Assembly: GCF_021347895.1 (NCBI RefSeq)
Contig: NC_067122.1
Location: 40,801,082-40,865,081 of the forward strand
Origin: Acanthochromis polyacanthus
Lineage: Eukaryota; Chordata; Actinopteri; Pomacentridae
Length of the DNA stretch: 64,000 nucleotides
Direction of reading: 5' to 3'
A program made the position numbers and the translations under genes. Below the pieces are notes generated by a model. It worked only from the letters and a program-made list of their open reading frames with translations. It was not told the origin of the DNA and did no database searches. This document shows positions 56,501 to 64,000 of the stretch, piece after piece; positions within the stretch are counted from its first letter, which is position 1; the number at the start of each line of letters is the position of its first letter.

Positions 56501-58776
56501 ACTCAAAGAAACTTGTATATTTCCATTATTCATACTCGTTTGCATGAAGTTTTCACTGATCGGACATATCATTGCTTCTTTGCAATTGTAAATAGTACAT
56601 GAACCTTTCTCTCCAACAGTACACAGAAGAAATATTTTACCTGCTGCTGTGGCAGGTTCTTGTTGGACACGGCACACCTCTGCTTTCTCTTCACATGTGG
56701 CTTCTACAACAAAACAAACAAAAAAATGTTATTACAGACATTTTAAGTAACAGCACATCATATATAACCAGATAGCTGCAATGTGCAAGTATTATACCTG
56801 TCTGCGAGTTGTAACAGCTGTGCTGGATGGAGGAGAAGCAGGGGGTGATGTAGGAACATTTTCCTCCTCATCCAACAGAACAGCAAACCTGCCACGAGTT
56901 ATCGAGATGGAACAGGACTCCTGAAGTCTCTCTGGCAGCTTTCTCTGTAAACAAGTAAAATAGTAGATGTTACACAACTGCTCCCCTTGACTGATGATTG
57001 GGCACAACAAAGCAGCTCAAATAATCACACCACAAAGTTACATGACACTATGTTCTACCTTCTGGCCAACACGTGTCCACTCCAAAGGGTCGACTGGTGG
57101 ACGTGGTTTGCTGACCTCTCCTTTCACAACCACTTTTGGTGAGAATCTGGCCTGGTATGACTTGGGTGGGGTCGGTGGTTTTGTGACTGGTGGCTGAAGT
57201 ACCTACAAAAACAATATTCACAAACAATTTCATTTATTAAACTCAGCACAACAATGAGTTAATGCTATATGTAAACAATACATTTTTCAGTGCATATGTC
57301 AAAAACATGTATATACATAATAAAAACAAAAAATAGCACAAAAGCCACACAACACATGGAAATGTAAAGAGTTACCAAGCCTTACCATGTAGGAAGCAAA
57401 CCACAGCAACTGTGTCAGGATAGGCATCCCCACATCGTCGGACAGATGGACCTGTAAAAAGTCACAAATATAATTAACTTCATATTATTTGTTTTCATAT
57501 GTACAAAACTAGTCAATATAATTCTTCCACATTATACAATATAATGTCATACCTACCCCGTCATAGCACCACAAATCCAGATTTGTGAACGGAAAACACT
57601 CAGCAGTGGAGAAGTACTTCACACCTTAAAAAAAACAACAACAACACTATATTACTAAATAGAACAAAATATACATTGGATTGTATGTACTATTCAGTAA
57701 AGGTAACATATAAACAAAATACATAATCAATATATTTAGCTAATTCTACTGATCATTTATAAACATAAAAATGTGCAAGTATTACTATTCTACGTACCCA
57801 TAGCTGCAGCCACACGGTGGTACTCCTGACGAAGATGTTGCTGCAGCTCCACATCCTCCAAACGTGGAGGAAAGTCTTGAACTACCACCTTTAAAACACA
57901 ATTTTACCTCATTATAATTCCATCAAAAATTATGCAGATTTCATATGTTACACAGAATTTTTCATAACCTAATTATTATTATTCATTGCAAAAGAAGGCT
58001 AATATGCTTACATTGTGATGGAGACTACAGATACTGGCCAGAAGTTTTCTGAAGTCAGTTGATGCCTTGGAGATATTTCCACGAGAAAGGTCATTGCTTG
58101 GAGCAAGGAGACACACGGCGTCAGGCTTCCGTGGCAGAACAGCATTCAGAAACTCCTTCCTCAGATCAGCTGCAACTGCCCCTGGTGTGGACATCACCCC
58201 AAAAGAAAGCCCTCCAGGTCGCATCGGGACAATTCCATTGGCGAGATTTCTGAGATGCGAGTCCCCGACAAGCAGAACAAACTAAAAACAAAACAGCAAA
58301 TTTTAAAGTAAACACCATAATAACATAAATGTATAATATATATATAAAAAATAGTCATATCACATATATATACATAGAAAATATTAAAACTTTTATTTCC
58401 CATCAACCATCAAACCACACTCATACCTTCTTGTCTGGTGACTCGTCTGGAATAACCAATTTGTGCCAACGTTGAGTCACTGTAGACCTCTTCCATGTCG
58501 GCCCCTCAGCACGGCAACCAGTACCGTGGTCTAGAATAGCAACACAAAACAACAAAATATTAATGTCTGTCATTTACAAATCCCTTTATGGTATGAAATT
58601 ATGTGAATTAAACAAACTCTGGGGAAAAAAACTCTTCAAAATACAAATAATTGAAAATGTCAATACATACGAGGAGGAGAAGAAAGTTTGTGCTGGGGAT
58701 GGATGGTCTCAGAATGTTGCTTCTCCATCCTCTTCTTAGCAGCCAAAACACGCTTATGGTTCTTTCCACGTGGCAT
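47571..58776 (-). CDS. Helentron giant polyprotein: SGNH - C76-like x2 - OTU - Rep - helicase - endonuclease (spliced)
   Basis: I join ten small exons and one large one on the minus strand: 58671-58776, 58427-58530, 58012-58281, 57798-57888, 57557-57624, 57386-57451, 57059-57202, 56798-56944, 56641-56703, 56397-56477 and 47571-56224. Every junction has GT/AG and the phases agree (1,0,0,1,0,0,0,0,0,0). The ATG at 58776 follows a splice acceptor (TTTATAG) directly. The product would be about 3,260 residues if one missing base near 53522 in the repeat array is allowed for; as it stands the frame is broken there. The protein would nick, unwind and transfer the element as a rolling-circle transposase, with added hydrolase and protease domains whose roles are unknown. 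I rate the exon joins as good but unproven by transcripts. Confidence 0.8.
52960..53646 (-). repeat. 54-bp coding tandem array (18-residue units)
   Basis: About a dozen nearly identical 54-bp units encode DNILHREEVKQRSVSKYL. More divergent units flank them on both sides (for example DNILHREKVKQMSKSKYL and NVTYRKQLKQSSRRKYQ). The units are basic and probably helical and may bind nucleic acid. At about 53519-53526 one unit reads TTTGTTTACTT where the others have TTTGTTTTACTT; this lost T shifts the frame and is the only break in the large exon. Confidence 0.95.
53471..56224 (-). CDS. Helentron protease part: C76-like domains and OTU
   Basis: The first part of the large exon is open for about 900 codons, up to the frameshift. 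Residues about 60-230 and 282-465 are two related domains. The second reads RGSFHQADARF, GRQCMAISLAAIAKH (Cys at 299), LDEVVVAGDRLY and AFFDSHAR (Asp-x-His at 430-432), matching herpesvirus tegument-type (C76-like) ubiquitin proteases. The first keeps GSY, WKQADIDDVCVAGSKL and SVVVF but lacks the Asp-x-His. Residues about 600-730 are an OTU protease with EADGNCFFRAV (Cys 612) and NGNHYETV (His 721). The exon begins at a GTG directly after a TTTATTTAG acceptor, so it is not a translation start. Basic repeats follow. Confidence 0.85.
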   Translation of the reverse strand: MEVAERLVTTSSKQLSSRAVPGHVSEEVDAALSTHVSNKSKTGIFCKPCVCEKLPAPLVCGSYVRNATLLHDVNVLTGCSVVAAIKHVIAPVCTWKQADIDDVCVAGSKLALDVMEGSERIVVGDKLRQHHSMFGRKWIVELGVPMYKHFGTLEDECFFENMKQLLLVDGMSLLNLHGLVTAIFHHKDYFVMVNCGTCDASGLPSRTGRSVVVFNTCFNDLMLHIINMIRVLQPKWYAISSITVEASEVEDRAAVPVTDSNVNGGSEVTCFSMCENVVTSVRGSFHQADARFDNGGRQCMAISLAAIAKHTIDNVFLWQSNTLDEVVVAGDRLYTFLKANKMITDGYNFLCVPELPKQYVFDGHNFEFQYGDYVSGDVDVVDGDLISTGVYTPLKHGLEQMFTEYHTCFLTVVNTTCAIIREGGRYAFFDSHARSVSGMIDGDGLSVVVYYSSLDNVCEHICKLGRGLSKNQKSFEIAGVHCIDKGPAVKDLLVVCSSSSDSVHSDFDINEECSFVPTFGAPNRQGGVKSPMVRKTCSSKRLKGTEVSEAEDVFVSDVTTRKLLFHPLCHDVVQALCSQLNIKSEKLQVVHDEVGDLGVPCHNDKIEADGNCFFRAVSQAVSGTQKHHRKLRLAVVKLLETDSVEYEKLLRSEYSSMTEYLTISKMRYVGRWATELEIQATADYLRVNIFTYCDDRWLEYSCKNRMLTNQGVYLENCNGNHYETVVCVQRPQLQSCYGYCKVRFGISEGYNFRQQSRAKSSVAGDDSLTCNTRCVVNSSKQYYFSKYLKKKRNFQKKVKYEQSVMLREAVNNNKKNRYVGNKLYQHNIKDRTSRSYRQNVTYRKQLKQSSRRKYQLNVVHREEVKQRSVSKYLDNILHREEVKQRSVSKYLDNILHREEVNKGVLANIWIIFCIGRK
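56397..58776 (-). CDS. Ten small exons encoding an SGNH-hydrolase N-terminal domain and linker
   Basis: Exon 1 is basic (MPRGKNHKRVLAAKKRMEK). Exon 3 (58012-58281) begins FVLLVGDSHLRNL, with the nucleophile Ser of SGNH block I, and contains VCLLAPSNDLSRG, with the block III Asn. Exons 4-6 give DFPPRLED, YHRVAAAMG, FSTAECFPFTNLDLWCYDG and VHLSDDVGMPIL; the joined DGVH supplies Asp-x-x-His of block V. So the full catalytic set is present in one spliced frame. Exons 7-10 are rich in proline, serine and basic residues. SGNH proteins are esterases or lipases; the substrate here is unknown. Alternatively these exons are a separate gene just upstream, but phase and spacing (introns of about 80-210 bp) favour one transcript. 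Confidence 0.78.
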
Positions 58777-58912
58777 CTATAAACATATTAACACAACCAC
58801 ATACTTATTATGAAAAGCTTACATCTCTGCAGAATTCAACACAAGCTGCATTCATTCAATTTATCAACAACAAATATCATTAGAAAAATTAGAACAAAGT
58901 CATTAGTGCAGC

Positions 58913-60160
58913 AATGGCATTATTATTTATTGTGGCATTTATAATGTATGTCTCTTTTATTTTATGATTCTTTCGTTATCATTATAAAGTCTGCTCTGTA
59001 TCAGAGTTGATGCAGAGAATGTTTGCTGAGTTCTGTGCAAACTTTGATAAACCACTTTCATATGTCACCCCACCTATGCTTCTTCATTTCAACATGGATA
59101 CCACCAACAGCTGGGCTCCAGCCATTCAGACAATAGAGACCAATCAGTGGGTCATTACATCGCCCATCAGAGAACAATTGATACCAATCATGAAAACCTG
59201 TTGGACCACTTGAAGACTTGGCATTAGTGATGCACAAATACATGTCTCATGTCACATCTAAATCCTCTAACATCCAATAATTACACGAAGTCTTCTGTTA
59301 TTATTGCTATGGCTGTCATTAAAAAAATGCTTCAACAAATATCTACATTAAAGATGTTTAACAGTTTTCTCTCAACATTGCCATCTTACATTGTTTCAAA
59401 TGCAACACTTTTCACCACAATTTATTTTACATTCATCATTATCCTCCATTAAAACTAACTGGTAACTAAATTCAGTCAATACTCCTAGATACAAATCCTG
59501 TTAAAACATATCACCTTTAACTTTACTGTGCAGCTCTTCAAAAATTATGCCAACATTGATTATTAAAATATATACATTCCACACGTTTAACTGATTTCTA
59601 CCAACATCCCCGCCGTATTCATTTAGAATGTAGTGATTTTGACCATAATAGATTTAATATAACTCAATATTCCGCATTAAAACTCATATAAAGTACACAT
59701 CTGTACATTACAGATTATTGTATGAAAATACATAAATAGCTAGAAAAAGTTGTCTCTCTTGTGTAAAGGAAATGCATTTTAACAGAAACTTTGATTTAAC
59801 AAACACATTTCAAAACCAATTTCTTGATATTTGTTAAATCTAAATAATATTTTGACTTGGTTAAAGTCACTCACAAAAACAGAACCTGACTTTGATAAAC
59901 CACTTTCATATGTCACCCCACCTATGCTTCTTCATTTCCATATGGATACCGCCAACAGCTGGGCTCCAGCCATTCAGACAATAGAGACCAATCAGTGGGT
60001 CATTACATCCCCCCATCAGAGAGCAATTGATACCAAAACCTGTTTGACCACCTGAATACTACACCTTGGTTAAATGTTTAAACTAAAACTCCATCTTAAC
60101 TCACACAACTGATTTCTATTAACAATTTCACTAAATTTACTTTTACAAAACACCACATAT
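58913..60160. repeat. Duplicated segment, copy 1 (in the Helentron first intron)
   Basis: This ~1.2-kb stretch, starting near GGCATTATTATTTATTGTGG, recurs at 61516-62870 with few changes. Within each copy a ~170-bp phrase (GATAAACCACTTTCATATGT ... CCATCAGAGA) occurs twice. Compared with the second copy it lacks about 120 bp after 59250. Confidence 0.88.
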
Positions 60161-60270
60161 AAATCCTCTCTAAAGGGCCATTGGGCAGCCATTAAAGCAA
60201 GTAGGCGGACAGGAGAACCCAACAAACATTCTGCACCTAACTTTGTATAATTCTAACAAACAAAAACAAT

Positions 60271-60558
60271 ACTAGAAAAGCACTCGGAGAGCGCAGATCT
60301 CCGCCAGGCCATCTGTCTGTCTGTCTGTCTGTTAACAGCATAACTCAAAACGTCATGGACGGATTGTATTGAGTTTCAATACTTGTGGCCATCTCTCTCA
60401 ATTGTCCTTCGACCTTCAAAAAAATCCTGGATCCAGACGGTGATCCGGATCACCTCCAAAATCTAATCGATTGTTACTTGTGCTCTTCCGGACATTCTGT
60501 AAAAATTTGGTGAAAATCCGTCCATGACTTTTTGAGTTATGCTGTTAACAGACACACA

Positions 60559-60629
<71 letters not shown>

Positions 60630-60691
60630 ACACACACACACAGACGGACAGACAAGCAAACTCCGGTGATTACATAACGTCCTGGCGGAGG
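60271..60691. mobile_element. TIR-like element, copy 2, with foldback arms
   Basis: The ends match the element at 20176-20602 (ACTAGAAAAGCACTCGGAG, then CTCCGCCAGG; CCTGGCGGAGGT at the right). Inside, GTTAACAGCATAACTCAAAA near 60332 is inverted near 60530-60550, so the outer ~100 bp of both sides form arms. CTGT and CA repeats (60315-60331; CA run about 60551-60642) lie in equivalent arm positions. No coding frame is present. Confidence 0.75.
60551..60642. repeat. CA dinucleotide microsatellite
   Basis: A long CA run lies within the right arm of the TIR-like element, broken by a single CATA. Confidence 0.95.
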
Positions 60692-60877
60692 TAACAAATA
60701 TAAAAAGAAAAATGATATACAGATATATGGTATATTATACATCACTAATACCACAATTAATAATAATACCATCACTGCAGTACTGACCCTGTTGTACTAT
60801 AACTACAATTAATACAACATGCTGTTCTACACACGCATCACTTTCAACACCACAAAAATATTAGAGAAATCACTCAC

Positions 60878-61045
60878 CTCGATAGTACCAAACCAAACAC
60901 GTAGCAAAAAGAGAAAATAGGTGAAAAAAAATGGCTCAAAGAATATTCTTTGGTCAGGAGAACACGCAAATCCTCACAATACGTGAAACTAAAAGTCTCT
61001 GGTCTGTGATGAAGTGTGTGGAGCCTCTCGGAGACAATACCGAAA
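60878..61045 (-). other. Probable 5' UTR exon of the Helentron gene
   Basis: The minus strand carries a strong donor, ATCGAG/GTGAGT, at 60878/60877, downstream of a TATA-type promoter. The next acceptor on the same strand is the TTTATAG immediately before the ATG at 58776, so the first intron is about 2.1 kb. The upstream limit is set at about 30 bp from the TATA box and is approximate. The segment has no in-frame long coding stretch. Confidence 0.55.
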
Positions 61046-61071
61046 GACGGCGTTCACGTTCCTCACCTGAA

Positions 61072-61122
61072 TATTTATACATTTGTGAAGGGGCGTGGTC
61101 ACAACACACAGTCCGCCAATCA
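61072..61122 (-). promoter_or_regulatory. Promoter of the Helentron gene (TATA, CACGCCC and CCAAT motifs)
   Basis: The minus strand reads TATAAATA at 61072-61079, preceded by CCACGCCC at 61091-61098 and by an inverted CCAAT box (GATTGGCGG) around 61113-61121. The order and spacing are those of a classical RNA polymerase II core promoter. The 5' UTR exon donor lies about 200 bp downstream on the same strand. Confidence 0.6.
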
Positions 61123-61515
61123 GGAGCACCACAGAGGAATGTGGGCAGGTCATACTGGGATGATTTTCTTAAATTTGAAGCTGGAGAAAAGCTTCAAAAA
61201 GCTCGATTAATTCTGTCCCTTCTTTGCTTTTTACTGTTGTCTCAGTTTTCATTTTAACTGTTGTTTCAATCATTCATTTACTCTGACAGATCACAACTTC
61301 TGCTGACCTGCTGCCATGTTTCCCTCATCCCAGCTCCGCCGTTTCTGCTGTAATTATTTACTGGCTTATTTAAGGTTTCACATTAAAATCAACCTTAAAA
61401 ACGTCTCCCTTTAAACAAAACATTTGCTCACATTTATGTATTAACAACAAAAACATCCATCCAAACGACAAATTCTTCTGTGTAAACACATCCAACTGGA
61501 TATTACTGAAACCAA

Positions 61516-62864
61516 TGGCATTGTTATTTATTGTGGCATTTATAATGTATGTCTCTTTTATTTTATGATTCTTTCGTTATCATTATAAAGTCTGCTCTGT
61601 ATCAGAGTTGATGCAGAGAACGTTTGCTGAGTTCTGTGCAAACTTTTATAAACCGCTTTCATATGTCACCCCACCTATGCTTCTTCATTTCAACATGGAT
61701 ACCACCAACAGCTGGGCTCCAGCCATTCAGACAATAGACACCAATTAGGGGGTCATTACATCGCCCATCAGAGAACAATTGATACCAATCATGAAAACCT
61801 GTTGGACCACTTGAAGACTTGGCATTAGTGATGCACAAATACATGTCTCAAAAGCACATTGCTTTAATTACTAAATAGCTACTACACCTTGGTTAAATGT
61901 TTAAACTAAACCTCTATCTAACCTCACACAACTGATTTCTATTGACTATTTCACTAAATTTACTTTTACAAAACACCACATCTAAATCCTCTAACATCCA
62001 ATAATTACACGAAGTCTTCTGTTATTATTGCTATGGCTGTCATTAAAAAAATGCTTCAACAAATATTTACATTAAAGATGTTTAACAGTTTTCTCTCAAC
62101 ATTGCCATCTTACATTGTTTCAAATGCAACACTTTTCACCACAATTTATTTTACATTCATCATTATCCTCCATTAAAACTAACTGGTAACTAAATTCAGT
62201 CAATACTCCTAGATACAAATCCTGTTAAAACATATCACCTTTAACTTTACTGTGCAGCTCTTCAAAAATTATGCCAACATTGATTATTAAAATATATACA
62301 TTCCACACGTTTAACTGATTTCTACCAACATCCCCGCCGTATTCATTTAGAATGTAGTGATTTTGACCATAATAGATTTAATATAACTCAATATTCCGCA
62401 TTAAAACTCATATAAAGTACACATCTGTACATTACAGATTATTGTATGAAAATACATAAATAGCTAGAAAAAGTTGTCTCTCTTGTGTAAAGGAAATGCA
62501 TTTTAACAGAAACTTTGATTTAACAAACACATTTCAAAACCACTTTCTTGATATTTGTTAACTCTAAGTAATATTTTGACTTGGTTAAAGTCACTCACAA
62601 AAACACAACCTGACTTTGATAAACCACTTTCATATGTCACCCCACCTATGCTTCTTCATTTCCATATGGATACCGCCAACAGCTGGGCTCCAGCCATTCA
62701 GACAATAGAGACCAATCAGTGGGTCATTACATCCCCCCATCAGAGAGCAATTGATACCAAAACCTGTTTGACCACCTGAATACTACACCTTGGTTAAATG
62801 TTTAAACTAAAACGCCATCTTAACTCACACAACTGATTTCTATTAACAATTTCACTAAATTTAC
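61516..62864. repeat. Duplicated segment, copy 2
   Basis: This is homologous to 58913-60160. After CACAAATACATGTCTCA it carries an extra ~120 bp that ends at AAAACACCACATCTAAATC; similar sequence (TACACCTTGGTTAAATG ... AAACACCACAT) is found at the end of copy 1, so the extra part is itself a repeat. Near its end a small SINE tail has inserted (62876-62905). Confidence 0.88.
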
Positions 62865-62875
62865 TTTGACAAATC

Positions 62876-62905
62876 CATCCATTCTCTATACACCGCTTTA
62901 TCCTC
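62876..62905 (-). mobile_element. 30-bp SINE tail insertion
   Basis: The minus strand reads GAGGATAAAGCGGTGTATAG followed by AGAATGGATG, exactly the 3' end of the SINE. Perfect 11-bp copies of TTTGACAAATC flank it (62865-62875 and 62906-62916). It is an extremely short but clean retroposition. Confidence 0.9.
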
Positions 62906-62925
62906 TTTGACAAATCGTCTCCCTT

Positions 62926-62927
<2 letters not shown>

Positions 62928-62968
<41 letters not shown>
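62928..62968. repeat. TA dinucleotide microsatellite
   Basis: An uninterrupted TA run. Confidence 0.95.
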
Positions 62969-62971
<3 letters not shown>

Positions 62972-63054
62972 ATAGAATATTAAATCATTAACATTCAATT
63001 CCTTGTGTTTTTCTTTTTTGATGATTTTGTGTACTATAACACAGTGTCTGACTT

Positions 63055-64000
63055 GAATACGCCTAGCTACAATTCTTGTTACAATATATCACCATTAACT
63101 TTGCTGTGCAACTGTTAGAAAAATACAACAGCATTTATTATTAAAATATATACATTACAAACGTTTAACAGATTTTTACTGATATTCCTGTCATCATTTG
63201 TTTAGAGTGCAACGGTTTTGACCATAATATATTAAATATAGCTTAATATGCTGCATTAAAACTCATAGAAACTACACAGCTATACAATAAACATTATTAT
63301 ATAAAGAAAACATAAATAATGGCAAAGTTCTCTCTCATGTGTAAAAGAAAGACTTTTAAGCAAGAACTCTGACTCAACAAACACATTTTAAAACCACTTT
63401 CTTGATATTTGTGAACTCTAAATGCTTTTGTTATGACAACGACGCACTAATGTGCGCATTACAGGAGGGAAACACGGCAAACACCTACCTCCCTCCCAGG
63501 CATTTATCCATCCCATACCTGGGCGTGGGTTTGTGCTGTGTGGTTTGGTGCTTGATGGACATTTTCTCTCAATCTCCACTCGGTTGATCACCAGCCATTA
63601 TCAGGGAAAATGCTCACATTCCTAGTAAATGGTCCTCATTTCATAATGAATAGATAGTAGCCAGACCCATCTGGCACAGTTCTGGGAGTAAAAACAACAT
63701 GACAAACCTGGGATTTCAAGTGTTAAAAGTAACTGGTCACTAAAGTCACTCAATACTCCGAGATACAAATCCTGTTAAAAAATATCACCTTTAACTTTAT
63801 TGTGCAGCTCTTCAAAAATTATGCCAACATTTATTATTAAAATATATACATTCTACACGTTTAACAGATTTCTACCAACATCCCTGCCGTTATTCATTTA
63901 GAATGTAGTGATTTTGACCATAATATATTTAATATAACTCAATATGCTGCATTAAAACTCATAAACTACACATCTGTACATTAAAGATTATTGTATGAAA
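63055..64000. repeat. Further copies of the duplicated AT-rich unit
   Basis: 63055-63430 is a diverged copy and 63720-64000 a close copy of the segment at about 59460-59850 (shared phrases ATTATTAAAATATATACATT, CATAATA-ATT(T/A)AATATA and ATTAAAACTCATA). The window ends inside the last copy. The 290 bases between them hold no recognised gene. Confidence 0.8.

Larger units (their letters stand above)
46634..61150 (-). mobile_element. Helentron (Helitron2-type rolling-circle transposon), approximate limits
   Basis: The element encodes a Rep/helicase protein with an APE endonuclease at the C-terminus, the arrangement known for Helentrons in fish. Its 3' limit is inferred from the abrupt end of repeat copy C at 46633. 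The 5' limit is not seen: the promoter lies near 61.1 kb, but repeated AT-rich units continue to the window end, and the missing half of repeat copy C is not found. 46634-47570 is the 3' non-coding part, with a TA run at 47438-47475. Confidence 0.75.

Noticed and set aside
59058..61844. Two nearly identical 61-codon minus-strand frames (MYLCITNAKSSSGPTGFHDW)
   Set aside because: The similarity is explained by the duplicated non-coding segment; there are no splice sites or domain.

Overview
The window looks like teleost fish DNA, probably percomorph. The evidence is the mix of mobile elements: a Rex3-like RTE LINE with a GATG tail, a fish-type L1 with both ORFs, an IR/DR Tc1 element, hAT and piggyBac remnants, a tRNA-derived SINE seen in several copies, and a Helentron encoding proteases and an endonuclease. 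I recognise no host gene. Almost everything that can be explained is a transposable element or a piece of one, and much of it is nested.

Layout. 1-1.3 kb: a short ATT microsatellite, an unclassified stretch and a pair of ~95-bp inverted repeats. 1.3-6.2 kb: a Rex3-like LINE split by a hAT element (8-bp target duplication CTGTACGA), which is itself split by a piggyBac deletion derivative (TTAA, 16-bp perfect terminal repeats). 6.5-12.5 kb: two SINE copies, a Ty3/gypsy RNase H relic, a 65-bp retroposed tail and unassigned sequence. 12.5-19.15 kb: a minus-strand L1-like LINE with intact ORF1 and broken ORF2, carrying a 1.63-kb Tc1 element between the ORFs. 20.05-21.06 kb: a truncated Rex3 containing a SINE containing a TIR-like element with a tRNA-like segment. 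21.37-30.16 kb: an 8.8-kb element with inverted arms of ~1.9-2.0 kb and an 8-bp target duplication. 30-39 kb: mostly unassigned, with a full-length SINE, a Tc1-type MITE and LINE relics. 39.4-46.6 kb: three copies of a ~2-2.5-kb repeat whose first ~100 bp is an almost perfect hairpin, with extra hairpin modules arrayed in tandem. 46.6 kb to beyond 61 kb: a Helentron on the minus strand, with repeated sequence upstream to the window end.

The main finding is the Helentron gene. Reading the minus strand, I find a promoter (CCAAT, CACGCCC and TATAAATA motifs), a 5' UTR exon with a good splice donor, ten small coding exons that join in a consistent phase, and then one 8.65-kb exon. Together they would encode a protein of about 3,260 residues. 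In order: an SGNH hydrolase with its Ser, Asn and Asp-x-x-His motifs; a proline-rich linker; two copies of a herpesvirus-tegument-like (C76-like) cysteine protease domain, the first degenerate; an OTU protease; an array of 18-residue basic repeats; a DUF6570-like zinc region; a HUH Rep nuclease; a Pif1-type helicase; and an APE-type endonuclease. A single-base deletion in one 54-bp repeat unit is the only break I see. This copy therefore looks young, and it appears to have landed in the third hairpin-repeat copy.

The second main finding is the 8.8-kb long-inverted-repeat element. I cannot place it in a superfamily, and its arms carry matching tandem arrays and an outward-reading lysine-rich frame.
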